A DNA stretch of 64,000 bases from an uncultured Flavobacteriaceae bacterium. GTDB lineage: Bacteria > Bacteroidota > Bacteroidia > Flavobacteriales > Flavobacteriaceae. The notes beneath the pieces are model-generated. The model worked only from the letters and a program-made list of their open reading frames with translations, was not told where the DNA came from and made no database searches. The stretch's first letter is position 1; each line of letters begins with the position of its first letter. Made by a program: the position numbers and the translations under genes. Shown here piece after piece: positions 1 to 7,501 of this stretch. The stretch lies in NCBI GenBank assembly GCA_947494565.1, contig CANLVG010000008.1:124001-188000 (forward strand). Direction: 5' to 3'.

Positions 1-1
1 A

Positions 2-745
2 AGGAGCATAATGGGCAGCCTTACAAACCCCTATTTTGGGTATACCTATTCGGTGTTCACTAAAATCATAATTCCACTTATCATAGTCTTTGCCCTAGAA
101 TTAAAAAAGAAGCTTTGGGTTGTTGTAGGTGTTCTTTATCTTATTCTATTCTATCTTTTTGGAGCCCATAAAACCGTTTATGCTGGTCTTTTGGTGGTTT
201 TGGTATTTTATCGATTTAGTTTTGAGCAATCCGTAAAATATATTGTAAAGTACTCAGGCATATTGATTGTACCATTTATACTCTTGGCAATTGTCGGTTT
301 CGATTACCCGTGGATTTTAAGCTTCCGAAGAATTCATTTTCTACCGACTCTTCTAGATATCTCTTATTTGGATTTCTTCGGAGACAGACCTTTGATGTGG
401 TCTGAATCAGTTTTGAAGCGTTTTATTGAGTATCCTTACGATGTAAAGCATACAAACCTTATTGGACAAGTGTATTTTAATAGGGATGATGTTTCTGCAA
501 ACAACGGCCTCATTTCCGATGGGTTTATGAATTTCGGGACTATAGGGGTCTTCATAAACATCGTTCTTGTTTCGGCTTATTTTATGATCTTGAACAGCTT
601 AAAGATTCCGTCGAGATACTTTGGCCTATTTGTTCTGGTCATATTCTCATTCATTAGCTCCTCACTTTTCACAGTATTCTTAACACATGGGGCATTAGCA
701 ATGCTATTGACTTCTATTTTTCTCCTGAACAATAAATCGGAATAA
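2..745 (+). CDS. Wzy-like O-antigen/exopolysaccharide polymerase, C-terminal part (5' end outside window)
   Basis: The frame is open to the window edge, so the protein almost certainly begins upstream; ATG at 11 is only the first visible methionine. At least five hydrophobic helices flank one large polar loop (about residues 100-170 counted from that ATG) containing FGDRPLMWSES and the motif NNGLISDGFMNFGTIG. This helix/periplasmic loop/helix layout, and the NG-x-ISDGF-x-x-FG motif, are typical of Wzy polymerases and O-antigen ligases of the inner membrane. Its place just before a glycosyltransferase and sugar-nucleotide genes fits joining of repeat units. Polymerase versus ligase cannot be decided from the fragment. 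The AAGGAG just before the ATG looks like a Shine-Dalgarno site but is probably chance. Confidence 0.6.
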   Translation, partial: RSIMGSLTNPYFGYTYSVFTKIIIPLIIVFALELKKKLWVVVGVLYLILFYLFGAHKTVYAGLLVVLVFYRFSFEQSVKYIVKYSGILIVPFILLAIVGFDYPWILSFRRIHFLPTLLDISYLDFFGDRPLMWSESVLKRFIEYPYDVKHTNLIGQVYFNRDDVSANNGLISDGFMNFGTIGVFINIVLVSAYFMILNSLKIPSRYFGLFVLVIFSFISSSLFTVFLTHGALAMLLTSIFLLNNKSE

Positions 746-808
746 CGTAAAAAAGAGTCTCTATTGATTACGGGAAAAATTAAATCTTCAAATTTTATAG
801 ACTATTTG

Positions 809-816
809 TATTTTTG
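809..816 (+). promoter_or_regulatory. Bacteroidota-type -7 box (TATTTTTG)
   Basis: TATTTTTG matches the TAnnTTTG consensus and lies 71 bases before the glycosyltransferase start at 888, in the gap after the polymerase. No clear TTG -33 element stands at the usual distance. It suggests that the genes from 888 to 5781 may have their own transcription start. Confidence 0.4.
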
Positions 817-887
817 ATTTGCCATGAAGATTGGTGATTTTAAATGAATTGATGCGATATGCATAATGACATATTTTATTTAACGAA

Positions 888-2003
888 ATGATAAGAAAAA
901 TTTGTCATTTGACATCTGTGCATGGTAGATACGACAATCGTATTTTTTTCAAAGAGTGTTCTTCCTTAGCGCAAAATAATTGGGATGTTCATCTTATCGT
1001 AGCTGACGGAAAGGGAGATGAAAAAATAAATGGAGTCAGCATATGGGATGTCGGAAAAGGAAAAGGCAGGTTTGAGCGATTCTTTAAAACTACTAGTGCC
1101 GTTTATGAAAAAGCCTTGGAAATAGATGCGGAAGTCTATCATTTCCACGACCCCGAACTAATCCCTAAAGGATTAAAACTTAAAAAAAGAAACAAAAAGG
1201 TAATCTATGATATACATGAAGTATATCGACTACAGATTAAAATTAGGCCATGGATAAACCCTTTATTAAAGAACATGGTGGCTTACTTCTTCGGAAAGTA
1301 CGAAGACTATGCCGTTAAAAAGTTTGACGGGCTTTTAGTTCCTCAAATGGGAATGATTGGTCATTTCGACCACATGAATCAAAACACGAAATATGTCGCC
1401 AATAGCATGATGATTGACGATGAGTTCGACTTGGAGGAAAAAGATTATTCAAACAAAATTTGCTTTCATCCAGGATCCTTATCCAAGCCAAGAGGGGTCT
1501 TAAATATGGTAAGAGCCTTCAAACACTTAGACGAGGAAAAATTGGTTCTGGTTGGCCCCTTCGTTACCGAAAGTTTATTTGAAAAAGCCAAAAACACTGA
1601 AGGGTGGGAAAGAATTGACTATAAAGGAAAACTACCGTTTCAGGAAGTTAAGGAATTTCACAAAAAGGCTTCCATAGGGTTGATTTTATTTGAGGATGTC
1701 GCGCAGTGCTACTTTGCTTATACGGTGAAACTTTTTGAGTTCATGTATTTCGGAGAGCCGGTTCTTATGCCCAATTTTGGAGACTGGGTGGAATTCAATA
1801 AGACCTACAATTGTGGCATAAATGTTAATACGGATGACCCTTTGGAGGTTGCGGAAAAAATAAAATACCTCAATGAAAACCCAGATATAAAAAAGAAACT
1901 GGGCGCGAACGGAAGAAAAGCGGTTTTGGAGGAATTGAATTGGAATGTAGACGAGAAAAGGCTGTTAAATTTCTATAAAGCGCTCTTTACAATTGATAAT
2001 TAA
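888..2003 (+). CDS. glycosyltransferase family 4
   Basis: The 371-residue protein has a GT-B layout. The N-terminal half carries HFHDPEL (about 85-91) and YDIHE (107-111), which usually bind the acceptor. The C-terminal half begins at FHPGSLSKPRG (193-203) and carries KLFEFMYFGEPVLMP (281-295), the acidic nucleotide-sugar-binding segment of GT4 retaining transferases. There is no signal peptide, so it should act on the cytoplasmic face of the inner membrane, adding a sugar to a lipid-linked repeat unit. The next gene starts 12 bases after its stop, so it is probably co-transcribed with the sugar-nucleotide genes. Donor and acceptor cannot be read from sequence. Confidence 0.85.
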   Translation: MIRKICHLTSVHGRYDNRIFFKECSSLAQNNWDVHLIVADGKGDEKINGVSIWDVGKGKGRFERFFKTTSAVYEKALEIDAEVYHFHDPELIPKGLKLKKRNKKVIYDIHEVYRLQIKIRPWINPLLKNMVAYFFGKYEDYAVKKFDGLLVPQMGMIGHFDHMNQNTKYVANSMMIDDEFDLEEKDYSNKICFHPGSLSKPRGVLNMVRAFKHLDEEKLVLVGPFVTESLFEKAKNTEGWERIDYKGKLPFQEVKEFHKKASIGLILFEDVAQCYFAYTVKLFEFMYFGEPVLMPNFGDWVEFNKTYNCGINVNTDDPLEVAEKIKYLNENPDIKKKLGANGRKAVLEELNWNVDEKRLLNFYKALFTIDN

Positions 2004-2015
2004 ACCAAGAATGAA

Positions 2016-3041
2016 ATGAGTAAAGACTTAAATTTTGCCGTGATTGGATGTGGTCGAATTGGCACAAGACATGCCGAACATATCAAGAACAACGGAAATT
2101 TGGTCGCAGTATGCGATATCGTTGAAGACAAGGCAAATGTTTTATCTGAAAAATATGGTGCAAAGGCATACACTAGCATAAGCGAATTGTTAGACAACGA
2201 AACCTCCGTTGACTTGGTGGCTATATGTACACCGAATGGTTTACACGCCGAGCATTCCATAGAAGCTTTATCAAAGGGTTTTCACGTACTTTGTGAAAAG
2301 CCTATGGCCATTTCCGTGCATGATTGTGGCGAAATGATTAAAACAGCTGAAAACTCCAATCGTCGTCTAATGATTGTGAAGCAAAATAGGTTTAACCCTC
2401 CTGTTGAAGCGGTTAAAAAGTTGATTGATGAAAAGAAACTGGGAAAAATATACTCGATTCAACTGAATTGCTTTTGGAATAGAAATCCCGATTATTATAA
2501 AGATTCATGGAAAGGGACACTGGACTTAGACGGGGGAACGCTATATACCCAGTTTAGTCATTTTATTGATTTGGTATATTGGATGATTGGAGACGTAAAA
2601 AGCGTCAAGGCCTTCGGAGGAAACTTCCATCATCAAGACATCGTTGAATTTGATGATAATGGGGTAATAGCATTGGAGTTTTACAATGGTGCGATAGGAA
2701 CGATCAATTACACGGTCAATAGTTTTGCGGGTAATATGGAAGGATCATTGACTATTTTTGGAGAAAAGGGTACGGTCAAAATAGGAGGTCAATACCTTAA
2801 TGAATTAGAGTATCAGAGAATCGAGGGAATTGAAATCAAAGATTTACCCAAGGGAAATACCGCAAATAATTATGGAAAGTATCAAGGCTCAATGTCAAAC
2901 CATGACCGAGTCTATGAAAATGTAGTGGAAGTGCTTACTAATGACGGGGTTATTTCGGCAAATGGGTTTGAAGGTCTAAAGACAGTGGAAATAATCGATA
3001 AGATTTATCAGCAAATTGGGAATAGAAACAAGAATGTATAA
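2016..3041 (+). CDS. wbpB: WbpB/WlbA-like Gfo/Idh/MocA sugar-nucleotide 3-dehydrogenase
   Basis: This 341-residue NAD-dependent oxidoreductase has a Rossmann motif GCGRIG (11-16), the family EKP motif (94-96), a KQNRFNPPV segment (122-130) and TQFSHFIDLVYW (178-189) with the likely catalytic His182. The last two segments resemble WbpB/WlbA, which oxidise C3 of UDP-GlcNAc-uronic acid to the 3-keto sugar. Acetyltransferase and aminotransferase genes follow directly, as in the WbpB-WbpE-WbpD route to 2,3-diacetamido sugars. Several characterised homologues regenerate NAD+ by reducing 2-oxoglutarate to 2-hydroxyglutarate, which bears on the oxidase at the end of this operon. A different 3-amino sugar pathway is possible. 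The matching UDP-GlcNAc dehydrogenase is not in the window. Confidence 0.8.
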   Translation: MSKDLNFAVIGCGRIGTRHAEHIKNNGNLVAVCDIVEDKANVLSEKYGAKAYTSISELLDNETSVDLVAICTPNGLHAEHSIEALSKGFHVLCEKPMAISVHDCGEMIKTAENSNRRLMIVKQNRFNPPVEAVKKLIDEKKLGKIYSIQLNCFWNRNPDYYKDSWKGTLDLDGGTLYTQFSHFIDLVYWMIGDVKSVKAFGGNFHHQDIVEFDDNGVIALEFYNGAIGTINYTVNSFAGNMEGSLTIFGEKGTVKIGGQYLNELEYQRIEGIEIKDLPKGNTANNYGKYQGSMSNHDRVYENVVEVLTNDGVISANGFEGLKTVEIIDKIYQQIGNRNKNV

Positions 3042-3504
3042 AAAATTTACCAGTGGTATTGTTGACACCGTATTTGGGGAAAATGTCAAGATAGTAGAAC
3101 CAGTAAATATCTATGGTTGTGAAATTGGCGATGACTGTTTCATTGGTCCTTTTGTGGAAATTCAGAAGAAAGTGCGTATCGGCCATAGAACAAAAATCCA
3201 ATCACATAGTTTTATTTGCGAGTTGGTTACAATCGGCAACGACTGTTTTATTGGGCACGGGGTGATGTTCATAAATGACTTATTTGAAAATGGAGGCCCA
3301 GCAGAAGGCGATGTTTCTAAATGGAAATCTACCCAAATAGGCAATAAAGTATCAATAGGGTCGAACGCAACGATTCTTCCTGTGACCATATGCGATAATG
3401 TGGTAATCGGTGCTGGAGCAGTAGTAACAAAAAATATCAACGAAAGTGGGGTTTATGTGGGTAATCCGGCTGTAAGACTAGAAAAAAATGGTAAAATTTC
3501 TTGA
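3034..3504 (+). CDS. wbpD: WbpD/WlbB-like hexapeptide-repeat N-acetyltransferase
   Basis: The ATG at 3034 lies inside the end of the oxidoreductase gene (8-base overlap) and gives 156 residues; a TTG at 3016 is also in frame but less likely. The sequence is a run of hexapeptide repeats of left-handed beta-helix type (VKIVEPVNIYG, IGDDCFIGPFVEI, IGNDCFIGHGVMF, IGNKVSIGSNATIL, VVIGAGAVVTKNI), ending in the family closing motif GVYVGNPAVRL. WbpD-like enzymes N-acetylate the 3-amino group made by the neighbouring aminotransferase, using acetyl-CoA. The FINDLF motif (about residues 84-89) is common in this subgroup and carries residues near the active site. Overlaps at both ends indicate translational coupling. 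Confidence 0.8.
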   Translation: MYKKFTSGIVDTVFGENVKIVEPVNIYGCEIGDDCFIGPFVEIQKKVRIGHRTKIQSHSFICELVTIGNDCFIGHGVMFINDLFENGGPAEGDVSKWKSTQIGNKVSIGSNATILPVTICDNVVIGAGAVVTKNINESGVYVGNPAVRLEKNGKIS

Positions 3505-4591
3505 TTTAAAATATCAATACGGCACGATAAAAGAAGAGGTAGACGCGGCTATCAAAAACGTGATAGAGAATTCGGCGTTTATTGGAGGAGCGGAGATTAA
3601 AAACTTGGAACGTGACTTTGCATCCTATCAAAATGCCAAGCACTGTATTGCTGTTGCCAATGGAACCGACGCTATAGAAATAGCGATTGAAGCCTTGGAA
3701 TTGCCGCCGAATTCGGAAATAATAGTGCCGGCAAATAGTTTTATCTCAAGTAGTGAGGCGGTGACGAGATCTGGTCATCGGGTTGTTTTCTGTGATTGTA
3801 ATCCAGAAAACTATACTATTGATTTGGATAGTTTAAAAAAGACCATCACAAATAAAACAAAGGCCATCATAGCAGTCCATTTATATGGGCACCCTTGTAA
3901 TATGGAGGAGCTAATGGAAATTTCCGAAGAAAAAGATCTGAAGATTATTGAAGATTGCGCCCAGGCGCATGGCGCGGAGTTCAAGGGAAAAAGAATTGGG
4001 GCAATAGGTCATATAGGAACGTTTAGTTTTTATCCTGGGAAAAACCTAGGAGCATATGGCGACGCAGGGGCAATTGTCACCAATGATGATGAGCTTGCCA
4101 AAAAATCGCGCATGATTGCCAATCATGGTCGAATAGAAAAGTATAACCATATTTTTGAAGGCCGCAATAGTCGACTTGATAATTTACAGGCCGCTGTTTT
4201 AAATGTCAAGTTAAAACATATCGAAAAATGGACGGAACAACGTATAGCGATAGCTGATTATTATGTAAAGGAACTTAAAGACGTAGCTCAAATACAACTC
4301 CCCAAAAGAGAATCTTGGGCGCGTCAGGTATATCACCTGTTTGTAATTAGGGTAGACGATAGGGACGATTTGAAGAACTATTTAAAAGAGAATGACATTG
4401 GGTCTGGCATTCACTATCCGATAGCACTTCCGAAATTACAAGCCTATAAATATTTGGGTCAGGAAAATGATAATTTTTGTGCCCACAAGTATGACACTGA
4501 AGTATTGAGTCTTCCAATTGGGGAGCATATAACCCTAAATGATGCTGAACGTGTAGTTATGGTACTGAAAGAATACTTTAGTCCCAAATGA
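3488..4591 (+). CDS. wbpE: WbpE-like DegT/DnrJ/EryC1 sugar-nucleotide aminotransferase
   Basis: This is a 367-residue PLP enzyme. Visible motifs are NGTDAIEIA (58-66), IIEDCAQAHGA (153-163) with the PLP-contacting Asp, and FSFYPGKNLGAYGDAG with the Schiff-base Lys185, followed by NSRLDNLQAAVL. This is the standard DegT/DnrJ/EryC1 pattern. In context it should transfer the amino group of glutamate to the 3-keto sugar made by the WbpB-like enzyme, releasing 2-oxoglutarate. The gene starts 17 bases inside the acetyltransferase gene and its stop overlaps the next start as ATGA, so the four genes 2016-5781 form one tightly coupled unit. Confidence 0.85.
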   Translation: MVKFLDLKYQYGTIKEEVDAAIKNVIENSAFIGGAEIKNLERDFASYQNAKHCIAVANGTDAIEIAIEALELPPNSEIIVPANSFISSSEAVTRSGHRVVFCDCNPENYTIDLDSLKKTITNKTKAIIAVHLYGHPCNMEELMEISEEKDLKIIEDCAQAHGAEFKGKRIGAIGHIGTFSFYPGKNLGAYGDAGAIVTNDDELAKKSRMIANHGRIEKYNHIFEGRNSRLDNLQAAVLNVKLKHIEKWTEQRIAIADYYVKELKDVAQIQLPKRESWARQVYHLFVIRVDDRDDLKNYLKENDIGSGIHYPIALPKLQAYKYLGQENDNFCAHKYDTEVLSLPIGEHITLNDAERVVMVLKEYFSPK

Positions 4592-5781
4592 AGTATGATA
4601 TAACCATTATTGGTGCGGGCATAGTTGGTCTTTCCGTGGGGTACCATCTTAAAATGGAACGACCTAATCTGTCCATTGCCATTGTTGATAAAGAGAAGGA
4701 AGTAGCGTTTCATCAAACAGGGCGTAATAGTGGTGTGATTCATTCAGGCATCTATTATAAACCCGGCAGCTCCAAAGCCATTAATTGCAAAAAGGGGTAT
4801 AGGCTGATGCTCGAATTTTGCAAAAAAGAAAACATTCAATATGAGATATGTGGAAAGTTGATTGTAGCTACGAATAAAGGCGAGGAGTCAAAACTTCAGG
4901 ATATTTACGATAGGGGAGTAGAAAATGGCCTTGAGGGGTTAAAGATGCTGTCTGAACCAGAACTAAAAGAAATTGAACCCCACGTTTTTGGCACTAGGGC
5001 GATACAGGTTCCTCAGGCAGGTATCGTGAGTTACAAACAGGTGGCAGAAAGGCTCAAGGAAATTTTAGTCGAATCTGGAGTAGACTTTTATTTCGAAAAT
5101 CAAGTCAAAAAAATTGTACAAGAGAATGATTACTATAGTATTAAAAGTGACAAAAATAAATTGAACACCTCATTTTTGGTCAATTGTGCGGGGCTTTATT
5201 CCGACAAAATTGCCAAGATGAGCGGCGTTGGCCTAAATGCTAAAATTATACCTTTCAGAGGGGAGTATTATCTGCTAAAAGAGGAGAAAAAGCATCTAGT
5301 AAAGAATTTGATTTATCCTGTGCCGGACCCTGCCTTCCCCTTCTTGGGCGTTCACTTTACACGTAGAATAAACGGAATGATCGACGCTGGCCCAAATGCG
5401 GTGCTTGCTTTTAAAAGGGAAGGATATAAACGACTTGATTTTAGGATCGATGAATTTTTAGAAAGCATATCGTATAGCGGGTTTCTAAAAGTAGCCATGA
5501 AGTACTGGAAAGTAGGCGCCTATGAAATGTACCGCTCATTTTCAAAAAAGGCCTTTGTAAAAGCTTTACAGAAACTTATTCCAGAAATAAGGGCGAATGA
5601 TCTTATCGTAGGTAATTCTGGCGTTAGAGCACAGCTATGTGATGATAAAGGTAACCTAGTTGATGATTTCATGATTAAATATGAACAAAACGCCGTGCAC
5701 GTCATAAATGCGCCTTCTCCGGCGGCTACTTCTTCACTTCAGATAGGGAAGTCGATTACGGAAAAGATTTTGTCTTCTTAA
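4588..5781 (+). CDS. lhgO: L-2-hydroxyglutarate oxidase (LhgO/YgaF-like)
   Basis: The 397-residue flavoprotein begins with a DAO-type FAD-binding motif, IIGAGIVGLSVGYHL (7-21), followed by TGRNSGVIHSGIYYKPGS (44-61), a stretch characteristic of LhgO and human L2HGDH. The C-terminal part has GNSGVRAQ and APSPAATSSLQIG, also typical of the family. LhgO oxidises L-2-hydroxyglutarate to 2-oxoglutarate and passes electrons to membrane quinones. Its start overlaps the aminotransferase stop (ATGA), so it is translated as part of the sugar-nucleotide operon. The suggested job is recovering 2-oxoglutarate from the hydroxyglutarate formed by the WbpB-like dehydrogenase; this is inference and depends on the stereochemistry of that product. 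Confidence 0.82.
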   Translation: MKYDITIIGAGIVGLSVGYHLKMERPNLSIAIVDKEKEVAFHQTGRNSGVIHSGIYYKPGSSKAINCKKGYRLMLEFCKKENIQYEICGKLIVATNKGEESKLQDIYDRGVENGLEGLKMLSEPELKEIEPHVFGTRAIQVPQAGIVSYKQVAERLKEILVESGVDFYFENQVKKIVQENDYYSIKSDKNKLNTSFLVNCAGLYSDKIAKMSGVGLNAKIIPFRGEYYLLKEEKKHLVKNLIYPVPDPAFPFLGVHFTRRINGMIDAGPNAVLAFKREGYKRLDFRIDEFLESISYSGFLKVAMKYWKVGAYEMYRSFSKKAFVKALQKLIPEIRANDLIVGNSGVRAQLCDDKGNLVDDFMIKYEQNAVHVINAPSPAATSSLQIGKSITEKILSS

Positions 5782-5805
5782 CCAATTCAAGAAATATTCT
5801 TGTAA

Positions 5806-5839
5806 GCAAAAGAATTCTAATGAAGATTAGAATTATTGC
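5806..5839 (+). terminator. possible AT-rich terminator hairpin after lhgO
   Basis: AATTCTAAT (5813-5821), a GAAG loop and ATTAGAATT (5826-5834) form a perfect 9-bp stem, extended after a small internal loop by GCAA/TTGC. It lies 25 bases past the lhgO stop, and a T-rich stretch follows a few bases later. The stem has few GC pairs, so it may be a weak end signal for the sugar operon. Confidence 0.4.
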
Positions 5840-5891
5840 AAATACATTTTTTTGGTTTGGTCAAAATCTGAACTTCTGTTAAAAATGAATT

Positions 5892-7136
5892 CTATCTATA
5901 CCCATATCGTAACACTTTAGGCCCCTGGTCCATTAGGTTTTTATTCTTTGATTCCACTGGGTATTTGAGGGCGTTTATTGTATTGACATAATTTTGGGAT
6001 TCTGGAGAATTAAAAATCTCACCGCCGGTTTCTATGAATGGTTTCAAAGGCACAGTGAAAGGAGAGAACAAATAGCCAAAATCGGTAAATAATTTGTAAT
6101 ACGGGTTTAGTGCATATTCTATTTTTGGCTGATAACATACAGCTTTACCAATATATACATCGTCATTGCAGTTAAAAAACCCACCATATGTATAGAACCA
6201 AGTTGATCCTTGAAAACCATAATCGTCTAATTTCCTAATAGTTTTTGGTGAGTAGGTGTAGTTTATTTCGCCAACATCATCTCTTGGTATTATTTCAATT
6301 CCAGTTATTTCATTAGTATTGTTAAAACTATAATGAATTGTCTGATTTCCGTAGGTTTTTCGGGTAGAAGACTCAACATTTCCAAAGGCATCATAATTAA
6401 TAAAAAATGTGCTGTTATAAAAGTTATTATTTGTTACAACTGTCCGTGTTTGGTCACTATTCTTAATAAAAACTTGGTTGTCTTCATGTTCAAAAATGGT
6501 TGAATTTAGATAGGAGGTGTCTTTAAAATACCGTATTTCTGAAATTTTACCGATTTCATTGTAAATGAACAACTCAAATGAGGTTGTCTGAATAGGCTCC
6601 TGAAATATACTGGCATAAGAATTGAAATTCAAGTTATCAAAAAACCGAGCCACTGGTTTTTCTTCGCTATCGTCTGTAATAAACTCAATAAGATTATCCT
6701 TAGATTCAAAGGGCAGCGCAATTATTACTTCCAATAAATCACCTTCAGAATTTAGGCTGTCCGTAAATGAACCAACACTTGTTACTACAGTATATTTTCT
6801 TGTTTCGCCACTCTTTGAAATAACGTCAAAAACCAATTCCTGGGAAAAATCAAAAGATGCACTAAAATTTGGAGTTATTGATGCATTTTCTTAAACCACA
6901 ATAGTTGGAGTAAAATTAAAATCTACGGGATTAAAAGAAAAAGGGAGGGTTAAACTTATCGTATTCTTTTGATTGTCGATTACACCTTCGATGTTTGCCT
7001 TAATAGTGGAATTGTTGTCTGCTAAAAGGCTAAATTCAATAATCAAATTATCTTTCACTAATTCATCATCAGTGTTACGCTGTTAGCAAGAAAGAAATAT
7101 CAGTAAAGATAAAATTACCAGGGGCTTAAGTCTCAT
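5892..7136 (-). pseudogene. hypothetical lipoprotein gene with two in-frame TAA stops
   Basis: From an ATG at 7136-7134 the minus strand reads a short lipoprotein signal peptide ending LLIFLSC (Cys17), then TAA at 7085-7083 directly after the Cys codon. The same frame continues for 63 codons, hits a second TAA at 6893-6891, and stays open to 5892. All three pieces are in one frame and read as one protein of about 414 residues. An N-terminal beta-rich region spans the second stop (VV, stop, ENASITPNFSASFDFSQ) and resembles DUF5018-like Ig-type domains of surface lipoproteins. The rest has repeated Tyr/Asn-rich beta-strand segments such as INYDAFGNVESS, reminiscent of YD-repeat-like lipoproteins. 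I do not recognise a function. The longest fragment (5892-6836) could still be translated but would lack the export signal. Confidence 0.7.
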
Positions 7137-7501
7137 GTCAAATTGTTTGCAGCTTTAAATACTAAATAACGTAGGCAAAACCCTACTATTGCCTGGCCTA
7201 CTTAGTTTTGGTTCCTTAGCATCAATATACGAGCTAATTGGAAACATGACTTCTTTTTTAGGAAGTATTCAAATTGTAGTATTTTAACTTTCCGTGTGTA
7301 TCTCGTTCAATTTTTCACGCTATCAAACAACCCAAATAGCAAGTTGTTATTAAGGAGTATTCGAAAATAGAGAACTTCGATATTTAGTGCCGAAACTGCC
7401 CTGCTCGATAGTTTCATGGCCACTTTGAAAAATACCATGCGCCATTGAAACCTTCAAAAAAAGGGAAGGCTACCCTATGAAAATTGTAATACCTTTATCA
7501 C
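7137..7501. other. 365-bp intergenic region between diverging genes
   Basis: No convincing coding sequence is visible. A TAGTTTTG box (+ strand, 7203-7210) matches the -7 consensus but is 291 bases before the next start. TACCTTTA, 15 bases ahead of the start at 7502, differs from the consensus only in its last base and may be the promoter of the HTTM gene. No clear promoter was found for the broken lipoprotein gene. Confidence 0.4.

Noticed and set aside
11-13. ATG preceded by AAGGAG as the true start of the polymerase gene
   Set aside because: The frame is open to the window edge and the protein lacks the N-terminal helices of Wzy proteins; Bacteroidota genes rarely use Shine-Dalgarno sites.
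2950-3201. minus-strand ORF across the wbpB/wbpD junction
   Set aside because: Shadow of two clear overlapping genes on the plus strand.
6891-7085. stop codon readthrough or recoding to explain the two TAA codons
   Set aside because: TAA is the strongest stop and no recoding signal was seen; ordinary inactivation is simpler.
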